NCBI GenBank assembly: GCA_949316235.1
Contig: OX438741.1
Coordinates: 39,408,962 to 39,472,961 of the forward strand
Direction: 5' to 3'
DNA length: 64,000 nucleotides
From: Oegoconia quadripuncta
Lineage: Eukaryota; Arthropoda; Insecta; Lepidoptera; Autostichidae
Shown: in pieces, positions 13,901 through 28,200 of the stretch
How positions within the stretch are numbered: position 1 is the first letter of the stretch
Layout: every line of letters begins with the position of its first letter
Program-made: the position numbers and the translations under genes
The notes under the pieces: model-generated
What the model was told of the DNA's origin: nothing
Database searches by the model: none
Seen by the model: the letters and a program-made list of their open reading frames with translations, nothing else

Positions 13901-16900
13901 GTTCCACAGTAAGCAACTATAGGCTTGTGTTGTGGATACCAGATGGTTGATATACTACACAAATACATTTTTTTTGTAAATAAATACTTATTATCAATGA
14001 AAACATCCATAACTCGGGTACACATGTCCATATTCATCACACAAACATATGCCCCTAACGGGATTCGAACCCGCAACCTTTTGGTATAGTGGTCAGAGTT
14101 GCTAACCACTACACCAAACAGGTAATCTATAATAATTGGCGAAAGACACTTACAATTCATAAACTCTAAAGTTCCTAAAGACAAATTTTCAAAACAATCT
14201 GGTTAAATCTGCCCGCGCACGACCGAAAATCGGTGACCGATTTTTTTGTACGAGAAAAATGGAACGTACTGATTGCAATATTTCAACGCTCATGTCCTAC
14301 AAAAAGTCGGTCACAAGTCAATATCGGTGATTTATTTTATTTTATTAAATAGGTTTACAAATGCTTGTTACATCGCTTAGAGTGATGAAGCCTTATGTAT
14401 ATTAGTTATTAGCTAAATGTACCAACAATTATATGTAAACACCGCATGCATCAGATAGATTACATAAAAATTATTGAATTCAAAAACAAGAAAAAAAATA
14501 ACTTTGCGAGAAAAAGTGTTCCCATTTACCCTAAATAAAAGTTGATCATTCAAATAAAAGAGAAGCCCAGCTTACATACATAGTAGGAACCATCCCAAAT
14601 TGGAGGTCAGAAACATGCCAAACACAAGCGCTTAGGAATCCAAATATCATGGGCTTTCAATACACTATGTTAACACTGTAATATTCAGATGTGTACTATA
14701 GACACGTGACAGATGATAATACTCATGCAAGCCATCAAAACATACAAGTCTTGCAAGCAATAGACATTTTTGATCGGGAGTTAGTCAGTGAAGTGAGGAG
14801 GACGCCCAATTAATAGTTCATCGTTTAAGTTAGAAAAAGCTAGCTAAAGTGATAAAAGTATTGACGAAAAAATCGCCCGAATATCGGCCCTACAAAAAGT
14901 CTGTCGTGGGCGAGCAGCCTCATTGTAACACCAGTATGGGTAACATAACCACATGCGATATGGTTTGTCACACGTTATATCGCGCGCATCTCTCAATTTT
15001 TTTTATGCACAACAGGTTCGCTCTTGACCTCCATTACATGGGATGTTGAGAGAAAAAAAAAATGGAACCAGCCTGGAAATCGCATCTTATTTGGGGGACT
15101 GGCTGTCTTATCTCTGACAACTGGAACACAGCAATGCTATTAACATTGCTGTTTACCGCCAGACTGAGGCCCGTATTAATGAACCATTCTCAAGATTGAG
15201 AACAGTCTTGTGACCGGTCTCAAGTAATCGTGTTGATTAATAAACCTAACTTGAGACCTGAAAAGCACGTGCATACTCAAGCAGTACTCACTTGAGAGGT
15301 GCGCGTATTAATAAACGAAACTCAAAACTATCATTCATTCGCTGCTAAGGCGAATACTTGAGAAGTGATCTCAGCTGAGTAGACCTCAAGATTCGTCAGC
15401 GTCAACTGCTTAAGACGCACCTCGGTTGATACAGGCTCAAGACTTCTATTGAGATTGATTTATTAATACGGGCCTTAGATATGATGGTTGTAGCTAGCCA
15501 TGTGCACATTTATATGCCCTACCACTATTCGTTTTTCCGAGGTCCAACCATATTTTCCCTGGGCTATAAATAGGAATGACATACCGGATAAGTTTTTTTA
15601 CCGTATGGAAAAAAAATAGGGTATATTAGGTGAGTGAAATAGAAGGTATTGACATAGGTAGTTTAATTTTTTTTCTCAAAAACGCGCGGGCCGACCGGTG
15701 ATTCATATGCTAATGGCGTGATTCTTAGGGTTCCTGTCATGCGAAATTTATTTGGAACTCATATTTTCTCCAAATGTTCTTTATTTATTTAATTTAATGA
15801 TGTAATTACGTGGTGTACGATGCACTCACATTTTGATATGACCTAAAAAGCGGGTTATCGGCACGATGCGCTCGCTTCATAGCATTAATTATAATATATT
15901 GTATTCACATGGAATAAAGACAGTGTTACCTTGGTCGTCAACGGCATCATTACATCTTATCATAATTTCCCTAGCATCCCCACGCCCTCACGTGAAGCCT
16001 GTATAATAGCATAGACGATCAGACTGTGACACTCATTCAGCATCTTACACGTGGAATAGGCTACAAACGCGACCGTCAAATGACACGATTAATGATTTAT
16101 TCCATTATGGTTTTGAAAAAAAATTTACTAACAATACCTTCTATTTCACTTAACCAATATGCCCTATTTTTTCCCTTACGGCAAAAACCTTTCCATCATC
16201 AGTCAATCATTTCACCACCGCATAGCCGAGATCCACGCCAGCGAATTCGGTGCCGAGTCGAAGATAGAGAGACTTAAATGAAATATCCGCTTTATTTATT
16301 GTTCTGTTCGTAGGTCGCCGACGATGGCTGGAGGTCTGTTCGCGATCAACCGCAACTACTACTGGGAGATCGGCGCCTACGACGAGCAGATGGCGGGCTG
16401 GGGCGGGGAGAACCTCGAGATGTCATTCCGCATCTGGCAGTGTACGTCTTGGCGCGGTTTATTGTAGCCAACTGGCAACACGTGGCAAATCGTCTTTAAC
16501 TGCTTATAAAATACATTACGTTTGTGTTTCAGGCGGCGGCACGCTGGAGACAATACCGTGTTCACGCGTGGGCCACGTATTCCGAGCGTTCCACCCGTAC
16601 GGCATGCCCGCTCACACTGACACCCACGGTACGTACCACCCGTACGGCATGCCCGCCCACACTGACACCCACGGTACGTACCACCCGTACGGCATGCCCG
16701 CTCACACTGACACCCACGGTACGTACCACCCGTACGGCATGCCCGCCCACACTGACACCCACGGTACGTACCACCCGTACGGCATGCCCGCTCACACTGA
16801 CACCCACGGTACGTACCACCCGTACGGCATGCCCGCCCACACTGACACCCACGGTACGTACCATCCTTACGGCTTGCCCGCTCACACTGACACCCACGGT

Positions 16901-19175
16901 ACGTACCACCGGTACGGCATGCCCGCCCACACTGACACCCACTGTACGTACCACCGGTACGGCATGCCCGCCCACACTGACACCCACGGTACGTACCACC
17001 GGTACGGCATGCCCGCCCACACTGGCACCCACTGTACGTACCACCGGTACGGCATGCCCGCCCACACTGACACCCACGGTACGTACCATCCTTACGGCTT
17101 GCCCGCTCACACTGACACCCACGGTACGTACCACCGGTACGGCATGCCCGCTCACACTGACACCCACGGTACGTACCACCGGTACGGCATGCCCGCCCAC
17201 ACTGACACCCACTGTACGTACCACCGGTACGGCATGCCCGCCCACACTGACACCCACGGTACGTACCACCGGCACGGCATGCCCGCCCACACTGACACCC
17301 ACGGTACGTACCACCGGTACGGCATGGCCGCCCACACTGACACCCACGGTACGTACCACCGGTACGGCATGCCCGCCCACACTGACACCCACGGTACGTA
17401 CCACCGGTACGGCATGCCCGCCCACACTGACACCCACGGTACGTACCACCCGTACGGCATACCTAACACCCATTGATCCATGTCCCCAACCAGGTTCTCT
17501 GCCCTCTCGCCGAAAATTCTTTGCCAAATTTTCACTTGCCAACTAGCGTTTCGTAGAATTTTATTTCTCCGAATAATCATTTGCCAACTTATCATATAAT
17601 TTTGTTATATTTCCCACCTCACAGTTACCAACTATACGTTTGGTCTGCTTTTTCATAATGACACTTGTCAAAATGCCAACTTTCAAGTAGCAGAACATTT
17701 TAATTTGCGTAATATTCCTTTAGTAGTATAATGGTGTCGATTCGGATGTACACCAACTAAACTACGGTTTCTCCATGGAACAGTACAATGCGACGGCACC
17801 ACTCCAAAACTGGTTTTAGATTTGCTAATCGTTAGTTGTCAAAGTGAAACATCGGCGACACATTGGTTGGCAAGTGATAATCTGCCAAACATTTTTCGGC
17901 GAAAACGGCAGGATACCGTCCATCCAATTTAATTTTTATTATGTAAGCCGCCGCGCCCGGGTTTGCTTGCATCTTTAATATAGTGTAGTTTCATTAGTAG
18001 TTAGTGTTATTTGGCAATAACAGTAGAGCAATGTATATCTCACAGAAATCTATTTAAGGGTTTGCCAATTCCCTCCCCAGGGATCAACACGGCGCGCATG
18101 GCCGAGGTGTGGATGGACGACTACGCGGAGCTGTTCTACCTGCATCGGCCTGACTTGAGGGTGACCTATTATTCCTTTTATTAACTAATATTATAAATGC
18201 GAGAGTTTGTATCTGTATGTATGTATGTTTGTTACCTCTTCACGGCTAAACGATTGGACGGATTTGAATGAAATTTGGCTGGTAGACAGAATCTTTATTA
18301 ACATATAAGTAAATTCCACGCGGACGAAGTCGCGGGCGGAAAGCTAGTAATATTTAAGAGGGTTTATCCCGCACGGTATTCCATATATATTTTCAAGTCG
18401 AATTTTTTCGAAACGAATGAACCGATTCTAATGAAACTTTATGCGCATAAAGCACGTACATAGAACCCAGAGGTTTGGGTGGGTGGTAAAATTGTATCTA
18501 TTTATGTATACTACTGTTGTAGAAAAAAATTGTAGAAATAATAATAATTACGACAGACAATAAATGATTGAGAGATACGAGCGTTTCAGTAAAATTAGTT
18601 TTTACTCCTTTCCAGTGTATGTATTGATGTATGTATGTATGTATGTCCGTTCCTTTGGCGCATCCTGCAGCCTAACGGGTTTAACCAATTTCGAAGTGCC
18701 TGGTTTTCCCATTTAACGGTAAAGTTGGAACTGTTGGAACTGTTGACTAAACAAAAGAGGCACTCCTGAACTAGTTCTTATAAGTCATCATCATCTGATT
18801 TAAGAGCCATGCTCTTGTCGGTGGAGATTTTTCCATATCTCTCTGCTCTCCGCCTTCCTCTTGACCTCCTGATACGACACGACGTTCAACTTCTCTTTTA
18901 TTTATAAGTAAGTGGCGAAAATGTTAATTAAGTTTTTGTATAAAATGGTTTTAAAAGTGATGTCAACTTTTTAGTAGTAAGATGCATATGCAATACATAC
19001 CTACAGTTTAAGTAATGTAAAACATAATTTTAAATAGGATAGGGATACATAAAGCATGAACTTTGCAACGTAATGGATAAATGGAACATAATTTTGATTA
19101 ACTTAATTATAGTTATAATAGTACAGCAACAGGAAAACATATACATACACACATACACGCACACACACACACGCA

Positions 19176-19243
<68 letters not shown>

Positions 19244-22200
19244 TAATTAAAACTTCTTGTATACTCCCCCTCCGTATATTATCTCAGCTTGTATAAACAT
19301 CATGTGGAACTCGTTAGCACTTGTGATTCTAATTTTCATTAATCACTGTATAGTTGTCTGGTTTTATCCTCATTGATTTGTTTCTGTAATAGTGTCTTAG
19401 TATTGGAATCAATTTGCTACCGGATCACACATACAGACAGTATTGAAATCTTATTATCTGGCATGCAAGATTAAAGATATTGATTGTTAAATATATATTT
19501 AAATGCTGTTAAGATTTCGTGTGAATAAATAAATAAGTAACTCAATGAAAATAACCTATGTACTTCATGTTAAAAACAGTGTTAACATCTACAATCCCGT
19601 TGGTTTTGCTAACTTGCGTAACAAGCCCGCAATACAAAGATATAATTGTAACATATGTTGAGGGCAGGCTGAAAACCAACGCTGAGCGAGTTATGTCACT
19701 CAGTGTTTACTGAGACTGTCCCCTACACACGGACTCATTGTAGTACCTAGTTAGTCATAGAGCCGTGTTGATGGATCGATCTTGACTTTGGGAACGCGTC
19801 TCGGTCTCGATATTATAGTTTTCTTTTTTGTCTTTTTTGTTTTTTTGATGCTGTTTTAATATGCAACAGATTCTCAAGCGTCAGCTTGTGGCCATCTCAG
19901 CCTCGAAAACGGGCTTTAGTCACCTCTGTTTTTAATTTCTTGTATGTTGTTGTGGTTATTGTTTTTATTTCGGTGTGTGGAAATAAATTGTTTAAATGGT
20001 TAAAATGGTGTCGTTAGATTCGTCTTGGTAACCGGAGTGTCTTAGGATATATTATAGTCACAAATCAAATAATTTTATTGTGATACATGCAGGTAACATT
20101 CAGGTCGTCGGTTATAGGTATTTGATCTCTTTTATGGTAAAAGATCTAACATGACGTCCGGCATCGTTAAATATTATATGTTACAGAAAAGTCCCAAGAT
20201 CGGCGACGTGACCCACCGCAAGGTGCTCCGCGAGAAGCTGCACTGCAAGAGCTTCCAGTGGTACCTGGACAACGTGTACAAGGAGAAGTTCGTGCCGGTG
20301 CGGGACGCCTTCGGATACGGCAGGTAGGGTCCGGCTCCTCTACAGCCACCCATCCGGGCCGCTTTACACACTACACTGAATTCGCAGAATCCCATTGCAC
20401 GTGAAAATTGTCCCAAATCCAATCTTCGTCATATTAGCCGAAAGACGTCCACTCAAATCAATCAATCAAAAAAATATTTATTTCGTAGGATAAAAATTAT
20501 CACTTGAAAACGTCACATTTTTTATCTTATTATTATTAAAGTTTTTGACATTATTGCTCATTCACAAAGCTGATTCCCCAGAGAAGAACGAGCAAGAAAC
20601 TCAAGGGTTGCTCTTTTAAATAAGTTTGGGTTACAATTATATTATATTGTATAATTAGACTGAATATCGCCGAGCGGTCTATGTCCATGCTTGCTTATCA
20701 TCCAGATAGTCGGAAATTTTATAGTGGTAAATAATGTCTGTTTTATGATGGTTTTGAATTTATTCAAAGGTTAATTTTGAATGTCCACTGGAACCTTATT
20801 ATAAACGTATATATTGCCCCTTAAATGATTTAGTGACTTTGTGTAAATGGCTGACATGAACAGTAAGTTTATTTTTATATCTGGTATTACTGCTAGACAT
20901 AGGCCTCCCCCAAAGATCTCCAATCAATCAATCAATCGAAACGCTTTATTAGCGTTTACAAGGTTCAGGTGCGTGGGACAAGCCCTACATGAACGCTACA
21001 AGATAATACTGATAACAATTATGGCAGACTGCCACCCACGTGCAGTACTTGCCAAAAGTAGTCCAATAAAGTGGGGCTTATTATTTTATTGTGATACACA
21101 GGTAACATGCAGGTTGTTACTGGTATTTCTTTGATGTCAGTGATCAGCCAGTATAGGCATACAAATATGTCGTAGGACAGATTGTAAAATTTAAATATTA
21201 GGTACATGCATTTTCAACTAGCATAACAATTAGACAAGTGGTTATTTATTAATTACATTATATATAAAAGTAAAATACTTTCAATTCCGATTAAAATAAC
21301 TCGACAGACATAATTCACAAAAAATACGAAATGTTAAGGGAAATACGAATTACATTTAATTGGTCATAATTATATACATTTAGGGTCATTATTCTGAAGA
21401 TGAAGCAATTGAAGGCTAAAATTCCAAATTTTTCCAAAATTCCAGCTAAAGAAATAGTAACATTTACAACAAAGTTATCATGTGAAATCAAATATCATAT
21501 CGAATAATTTTTTTATGCACAACGGGTTAGCACTTTTCTTTTTTTTTTTGGCACAACGGGTTTGTACTTGACTTCAATCACACCTGATGTTAAGTGAAAA
21601 TGAGGCCGAAGGTGATAGCGTAGTGACCCGGAAACCCCATCTTATTTGGGGGATTGGTTATCTTATCTTTGACAATCGGAACACAATAATGCTATTAACA
21701 TTGCTGTTTGGCGGCAGATTTAGATAAGATGGTGGTAGCTAGTCATGCGGACATTTTAAAATGCCCTACCACCAACCAAACTGAGTATTTAAGCATGTAC
21801 CCCGCTGGGGATCGAACCCGCGACCTCCGAATCGCAAATCCAATGTTGTTTACATTGAGCTACGGAGGCGGTTATACTTTTAACTTGCGATGGTAACGAT
21901 CGGAAATAGTCAATAGCCAGAAATTCTTTATTTTGTAGGTACACAGGGTACACTTAAAATAGTCAAGTAATATTTTAAGCTACTCCTTTAAGGTTATGTC
22001 CAGGACACTCCCATGTCCATGTCACTCTCGATAGACATCCATATGTCTGTCACTTTTGCACACCCTTATAAGTGGAAAAGAGATAGACATACAAATGCCT
22101 ATCGACAGTGAAATGTCGAGCGCACGAGAATTAGGGTCCTGGGATGTTCTGTTTTGTACTGTCTTTAAATTTATTGAAAGGAATATTTTGTATTTCAATA

Positions 22201-25200
22201 GGAACCTTATTGATAAATACGATCGTCATATTATAACTCGTTGCTATCTACGACATGTGTATATGATGATGTGGCCTCAGGTTCCGCAACGTGGCGACGG
22301 GGCTGTGCCTGGACACGCTGCAGCGTGAGGGCGAGGCCTTCGCACTGGGGCTGTACCCGTGCCACGACCAGCTGCAGAACACCCAGTACCTCACCCTCAG
22401 CACGGCCGGCCAGCTGCGGGACGAGGAGCGCTGCGCAGAGCTGCAGTTCGCCAGGTAACATAGAGCAGGCGCTGCAGTTCGCCAGGTAACATAGAGCAGG
22501 CGCTGCAGTTCGCCACGTAACATAGGGCAGGCGCTGCAGTTCGCCAGGTAACATAGGGCAGGCGCTGCAGTTCGCCAGGTAACATAGGTCAGGCGCTGCA
22601 GTTCGCCAGGTAACATAGGGCAGGCGCTGCAGTTCGCCAGGTAACATAGGGCAGGCGCTGCAGTTCGCCAGGTAACATAGGTCAGGCGCTGCAGTTCGCC
22701 AGGTAACATAGGGCAGGCGCTGCAGTTCGCCAGGTAACATAGAGCAGGCGCTGCAGTTCGCCAGGTAACATAGGGCAGGCGCTGCAGTTCGCCAGGTAAC
22801 ATAGGGCAGGCGCTGCAGTTCGCCAGGTAACATAGGTCAGGCGCTGCAGTTCGCCAGGTAACATAGGGCAGGCGCTGCAGTTCGCCAGGTAACATAGGGC
22901 AGGCGCTGCAGTTCGCCAGGTAACATAGGGCAGGCGCTGCAGTTCGCCAGGTAACATAGGGCAGGCGCTGCAGTTCGCCAGGTAACATAGGGCAGGCGCT
23001 GCAGTTCGCCAGGGAACATAGGGCAGGCGCTGCAGTTCGCCAGGTAACATAGGGCAGGCGCTGCAGTTCGCCAGGTAACATAGGTCAGGCGCTGCAGTTC
23101 GCCAGGTAACATAGGGCAGGCGCTGCAGTTCGCCAGGTAACATAGGGCAGGCGCTGCACTTCGTCAGGTAACATAGGGCAGGCGCTGCAGTTCGCCAGGT
23201 AACATAGGGCAGGCGCTGCAGTTCGTCAGGTAACATAGGGCAGGCGCTGCAGCTCGCATATTATATTTTACTACTCCGATGTTTGTGTCGTCCTGTGGCG
23301 TTCATAATTAATTAATCTTATTCTATGTATCGTTGCAGACGCGACGAGGATCCCGGCGCTGATGAGGTGGGGCTGCGGTTGCTCATGGTGACCTGTCACG
23401 ACAAGCGACGGGGACAGGTCAGTCACCTCGGCTAATCTTACCCAATGGCATACCTTAAGAACATCAAGGGAGCCTTCTTCCTCCCTGTTAGTCAACTTAA
23501 CCTTGCTATTTATATGCAGAGTGAAATCGAATCGTGTATATCCCATTAAGTGGTGAACCCCGTTCACTTTACTAAAGAACGACGTGACCGCGACAATTTC
23601 CGGCTCAGTACTCCTCCACCTTCGACCTCATGTTCACTTAACATCAGGTGTGATCGAGGTCAAGCACTAATTCGTTGTCATTAAAAAAAAAGATTGACTG
23701 TACTGAATTGAAGAAATAAGAAAAATAAGATCGATCAATACACTTCGAGCTGCTTTCCCCGAGAGGATTGAATTAGAGAAAAAAGAATTGGAGAAAAATG
23801 ACTAGCCCGGATGGATTAGGGTCCTCGGCCTCCCATCTCAATGAAGTAAAACTAATGTAGCGGCGTGTGTGGCAGAGCTGGCGCTACCTGCCGAGCCAGC
23901 AGCTGCAGCACGCGGGGTCGGCGCTGTGCCTGGACGCGGGGTTCGAGTCCGGGGCCGACGCGCGCGCCCGGCGCTGCCGCCCCGCCGCGCCCTCGCAGCG
24001 CTGGCTCATCGACTACACGGCGCACAACCACTACCACGCCGCCAGTGAGTGTCCCCCCCTCCCCCCGCCCCCGCCCCGCCGCGCCCTCGCAGCGCTGGCT
24101 CATCGACTACACGGCGCACAACCACTACCACGCCGCCAGTGAGTGTCCCCCCGCTCCCCTCCCTCTGATGTTCAGAGACGCTACCACCATTCTTTATTAT
24201 TCTATATTCTTCCCGTGTTGTAGACAACAACGAGTCTGAGGAGCGTGAAGAGAAGCTGGAGAAACTGCGCGGACACCGGTGAGTACTCAGTTGTGGCGAC
24301 ACGAACTCTCACATGTATATGTTTAATGATACCGCCTCCGTGGATCAATCTAAATAACATTGGGTTTACGAATCGGAGGTCGCGGATTCGATCCCCAGCG
24401 GCATATTTAAGTACTCGGTTTGGTTGGTAATAGGGCATTTTAAATGTCCACTTGGCTAGCTACCACCATCTTATCTAAATCTGCCGCCGAGCAACAATGT
24501 TAATAGCATTGTTGTGTTCCGGTTGTCAGAGATAAGACAGCCAATCCCCCAAATATGTTAATGTTTCCGGGTCAGTACGAAGTGATTGAGGTCAAGTACG
24601 AACCCGTCGTACAAAAGTAAACACACTGGGTCTTTTCTCTCTTTCCTTCCCTCAATTATGTTCTAACAAAATATCGTGTCGTATCAAGTGACCTATCACC
24701 TAGAGGAAGGCGAAGACCTAGGCGTAATTACTTTGACCAAGTGACAGAAAAGGTGAATGTCGTGTCGTACCAAGAGGTTAAAACGAGGGCGGAAAGTAGA
24801 GAGACGTGGTCGTTACTGCACCGACAAGACCATAGCTCTTAAATTGATGAGAGAGAGACACTGGAAGTATCACCGTTCATAAATTGTAACATTTTGTAAA
24901 TCACATCACAATTAATAATGAAATATTATAATATAAAATAACAATTAATAATTTTGTAATATAAAAACCTTTTTTTTAAAAGAGCAACCTCTCGAGTTTC
25001 TTGCTTGTTCTTCTCAGGGGAAAATTGCTTTTTGAACAAGCAGTAGCTTTGAAAGTGTAAAATCTGACTATTTTAAGTGTACCCTGTGTACCTACAAAAT
25101 AAAGCATTTTTGATTTGATTTGTAGTACTTCATTGAATGAACTAATGCATGTCTATTTATAGAAATATTTTATTTATTTATTAAGAGGTTTTACTCTGTC

Positions 25201-28200
25201 CAGTGGCGCCTTCATTACCACAATAAGATTTATTTTTAAATACAGAATAAATTTTAAAAATACGCTCATTCCTGCTCTCGAGAAGCCTAAAAGCTAATTA
25301 TCAATAAAGTCAAAGTCAAAGTCTAAAAATATTTATTTCGTAGGATAAAGATTATCACTTGAAAACGTCACATACCTAAATAGCTTTAATTCCGGTTATT
25401 TTCGACAATTTAAAATTTTACTTTCTTTTTTAATCGTGACTTCTGGAAAATACCCTCATCAAAGCTATTTAATTATTTAGATTTTATTTTTATTTAAAGT
25501 TTGTTTGTTGCTTAATCACGGCGAAACGGATGAACGGATTTGGATGAAATTTGGTATATAGGTAGAATACACCCTGGATTAAGACGTAGGATACTTTTTA
25601 TCCCGATAAAGTGACTAGTTCCCGCGGGATAAACATTAAACATATCCGCGATAAAGCTATTCTAAAAGCTATTCTAATATAATGTACGAGTATTTTACAA
25701 GCACTGTGAATCTGTACAAGTGTGTGTGAACCTGAATGTATCAAAAATGATTTTATTTCGTAAGTTATAAGAATAACATTTGAAATCGTCATGACATACA
25801 GTTATCGCTCATTCACTAGGCAGTCTCCCCAGAGAAGAACGAGCAAGAAACTCCGGGGTTGCTCTTTTTAAATAAGTCAATTTATTATTCTTATTTAAAC
25901 TCTTACCCTCTTATTCATAAAAATTTACAAACGCTTTATAAGCCTGTTTTAATTACAGTATATTTTGTCACTTTCTTTCATTACAACGTTTCCTTATGAA
26001 CGACAGAGACAAAACACACTATGACTAAAACAGGTTTATAAAGCGTTTGTAATTTTTTATGAATAAGACGGTTATTCACTTAATGCTAATGTAGGTTGCA
26101 TACTGTAACGATTACTCCTGTAATATGTAAGGCAATGTCTCGCAAATGTAGTGTGATGTAACCCTAACGCTGTGCACCGTGACCGTGTAGCACGCTGCGC
26201 CGCATCTCGCGCTCGCTGCTGTCCTACGGCGCAGAGGCGGAGGCGGGAGCGGGAGCGGGAGCGGGCGCGTGGCCGCCGCTAGACAGCGCCACGCGACGTC
26301 GCGCGCACAAGAGGAAGCGACACAAGACCAAGTGCGTTATCGTTAGCGTTGTAGGGTGCCGGGCGGGGCGGGGGCCGGGGCGGGCGGGTCGGATGCGGCG
26401 TATCGCGAACGGACCGCACCTTAACGACTATATCGTTGTCGTAAGGGTTAAAATCGTGCCGCGAAACTAAAATGAGTGTGACGCGTTATTGAGAATACGG
26501 TGGCATGATTTAGATTCTTTTATAATGTCGTGTAAGTTTTATAATGCCAATATAAAAGTGATTGACCAGACATTATAATAAAATTTAAAAAAACACAACA
26601 CAATGAAACGTGTATTACCTTATTATGTAAAACATATGACACAGAAAACGTCCAAAAAAAAATTTATATAAAATTAGAACGGCCCCGTTTGTACGAGACT
26701 ATCCTGCGTGAGGAGCGACACTGACCAATGATATGGCCAAACTAAACGCCCATGCATTACGACTGACCAATGAGATGCCGCGATGTCTGCCCTCCGCGCC
26801 CGCTCCCGCCCCCTCGATCAACGTGACCATGGCTCTGAGAATGAATGACTTTCATATCAGTTCTAAAACTGGAATGTCACACATTCACATGTAATTTTTA
26901 CATATATACACATACAGGTAATATTTTCATATATATATATTTTTTCTAAGGAAACAAACAGTCAATGCACAACCAAAATATAAGAAATACATATAAGCAG
27001 GCCTTTCTTTTCTTTCTTAAAATTATGAATACTTTAAAATTTGGTCAAAAATAGAGATGTAAGTTGACGAATGAATTAAAAGTGACGGTAATTTTATCAA
27101 TTTGGACGGTCACTTTCAAGAGAGTTTATTTAGTCCAGTGGCGCCCTCATTGAATAAATTTAGATTTCTTTTTAAATATCAGCACTCTAGAATTAAAAAT
27201 AACACCAAAACAGCTTTAAATACGGTTATTTTCGAGAATTTAAAATTTTTGATAAAAGCGGCCACTTTTTTATAATCACCACTGGACGAAAAAAAACCTC
27301 TTAAATGAAAGTGACGAAAGTGACCGGTCGTCTATTGAAAATTTACGGACAGCTATTGAATGTGACCGTCAACTTACATAATCTAGTCACAAAGGGCAGA
27401 AAACGATAAAGAAAGAAAGTACATTCATTTTACATTAATATTACATTCCCGAGTCTTGGATGTTTATATTAGGTCTTTACCTATGAAATTGGCGTTTTGT
27501 ATGAAGAATTGCATTAAGACTGTTTTCTCCATACAAACATGTTTGAAATTTTTTTGGGAACGGCAATTCCAAATTTAGCTAAACTTTGTGTGTATTATCG
27601 GATAACATTAAGTTAAATATAGGCAGTGTTAATTTTTAAAAGTAACCGCTTTATAAAAGTCTCTGCGAATCTAAGAAATAATATGGGAAGCTCATGAAAA
27701 GAGATTTTTTTTTATTATGTGATTTAGCTCAGACCTTAAAAAATATTTCATGTGAAACCTTGAAAATATATTCTATTTTCTTTCCTAATAAAAAACAAAT
27801 TTGGAAATAGCTATAGAATCGTAGGAGTTGGTACATATGATTAAGGAAAAAAAAAATATCCAATTTCATGGGTAACGACCTAATATAAATATTGATGTAT
27901 GTTTATCCGTTATCTAGTATCCATAGCACAAGGTTTGCTTAGTTTGGGACTAGATGATTGGTGCAAGTGTCCGAAATATTTATATATAAAAAAAATTAAA
28001 AAAAATCAAATACATTACATAATTCATGTCAGTTACATTCATTAGTATTAAATACAGTAGATAATTTAAATTTACACCTTATGATCCAAAAATTGTTTAA
28101 TTGAATAGAACGTGTATTGGAGAAGCCACGTCTTCAATTCTATTTTGAGTTTATTAGGTTTTGCTGCTTGCTTTGCTGCCCTAATCCCAATTTATTACGT

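Noticed and set aside
16524..17546. Overlapping open frames of about 300-340 codons on both strands
   Set aside because: They arise because the 45-bp unit has no stop in several frames. Only the frame continuing exon 4 connects to real ppGalNAc-T sequence.
22231..23236. Minus-strand frames of up to 277 codons repeating [20 protein letters not shown]
   Set aside because: By-product of the 31-bp repeat; the period of three units is 93 bp, which keeps frames open.
24045..24141. Use of the second exon 9 donor at 24138 as the main junction
   Set aside because: It adds 94 bp and shifts the frame into exon 10; the first donor at 24044 keeps it.
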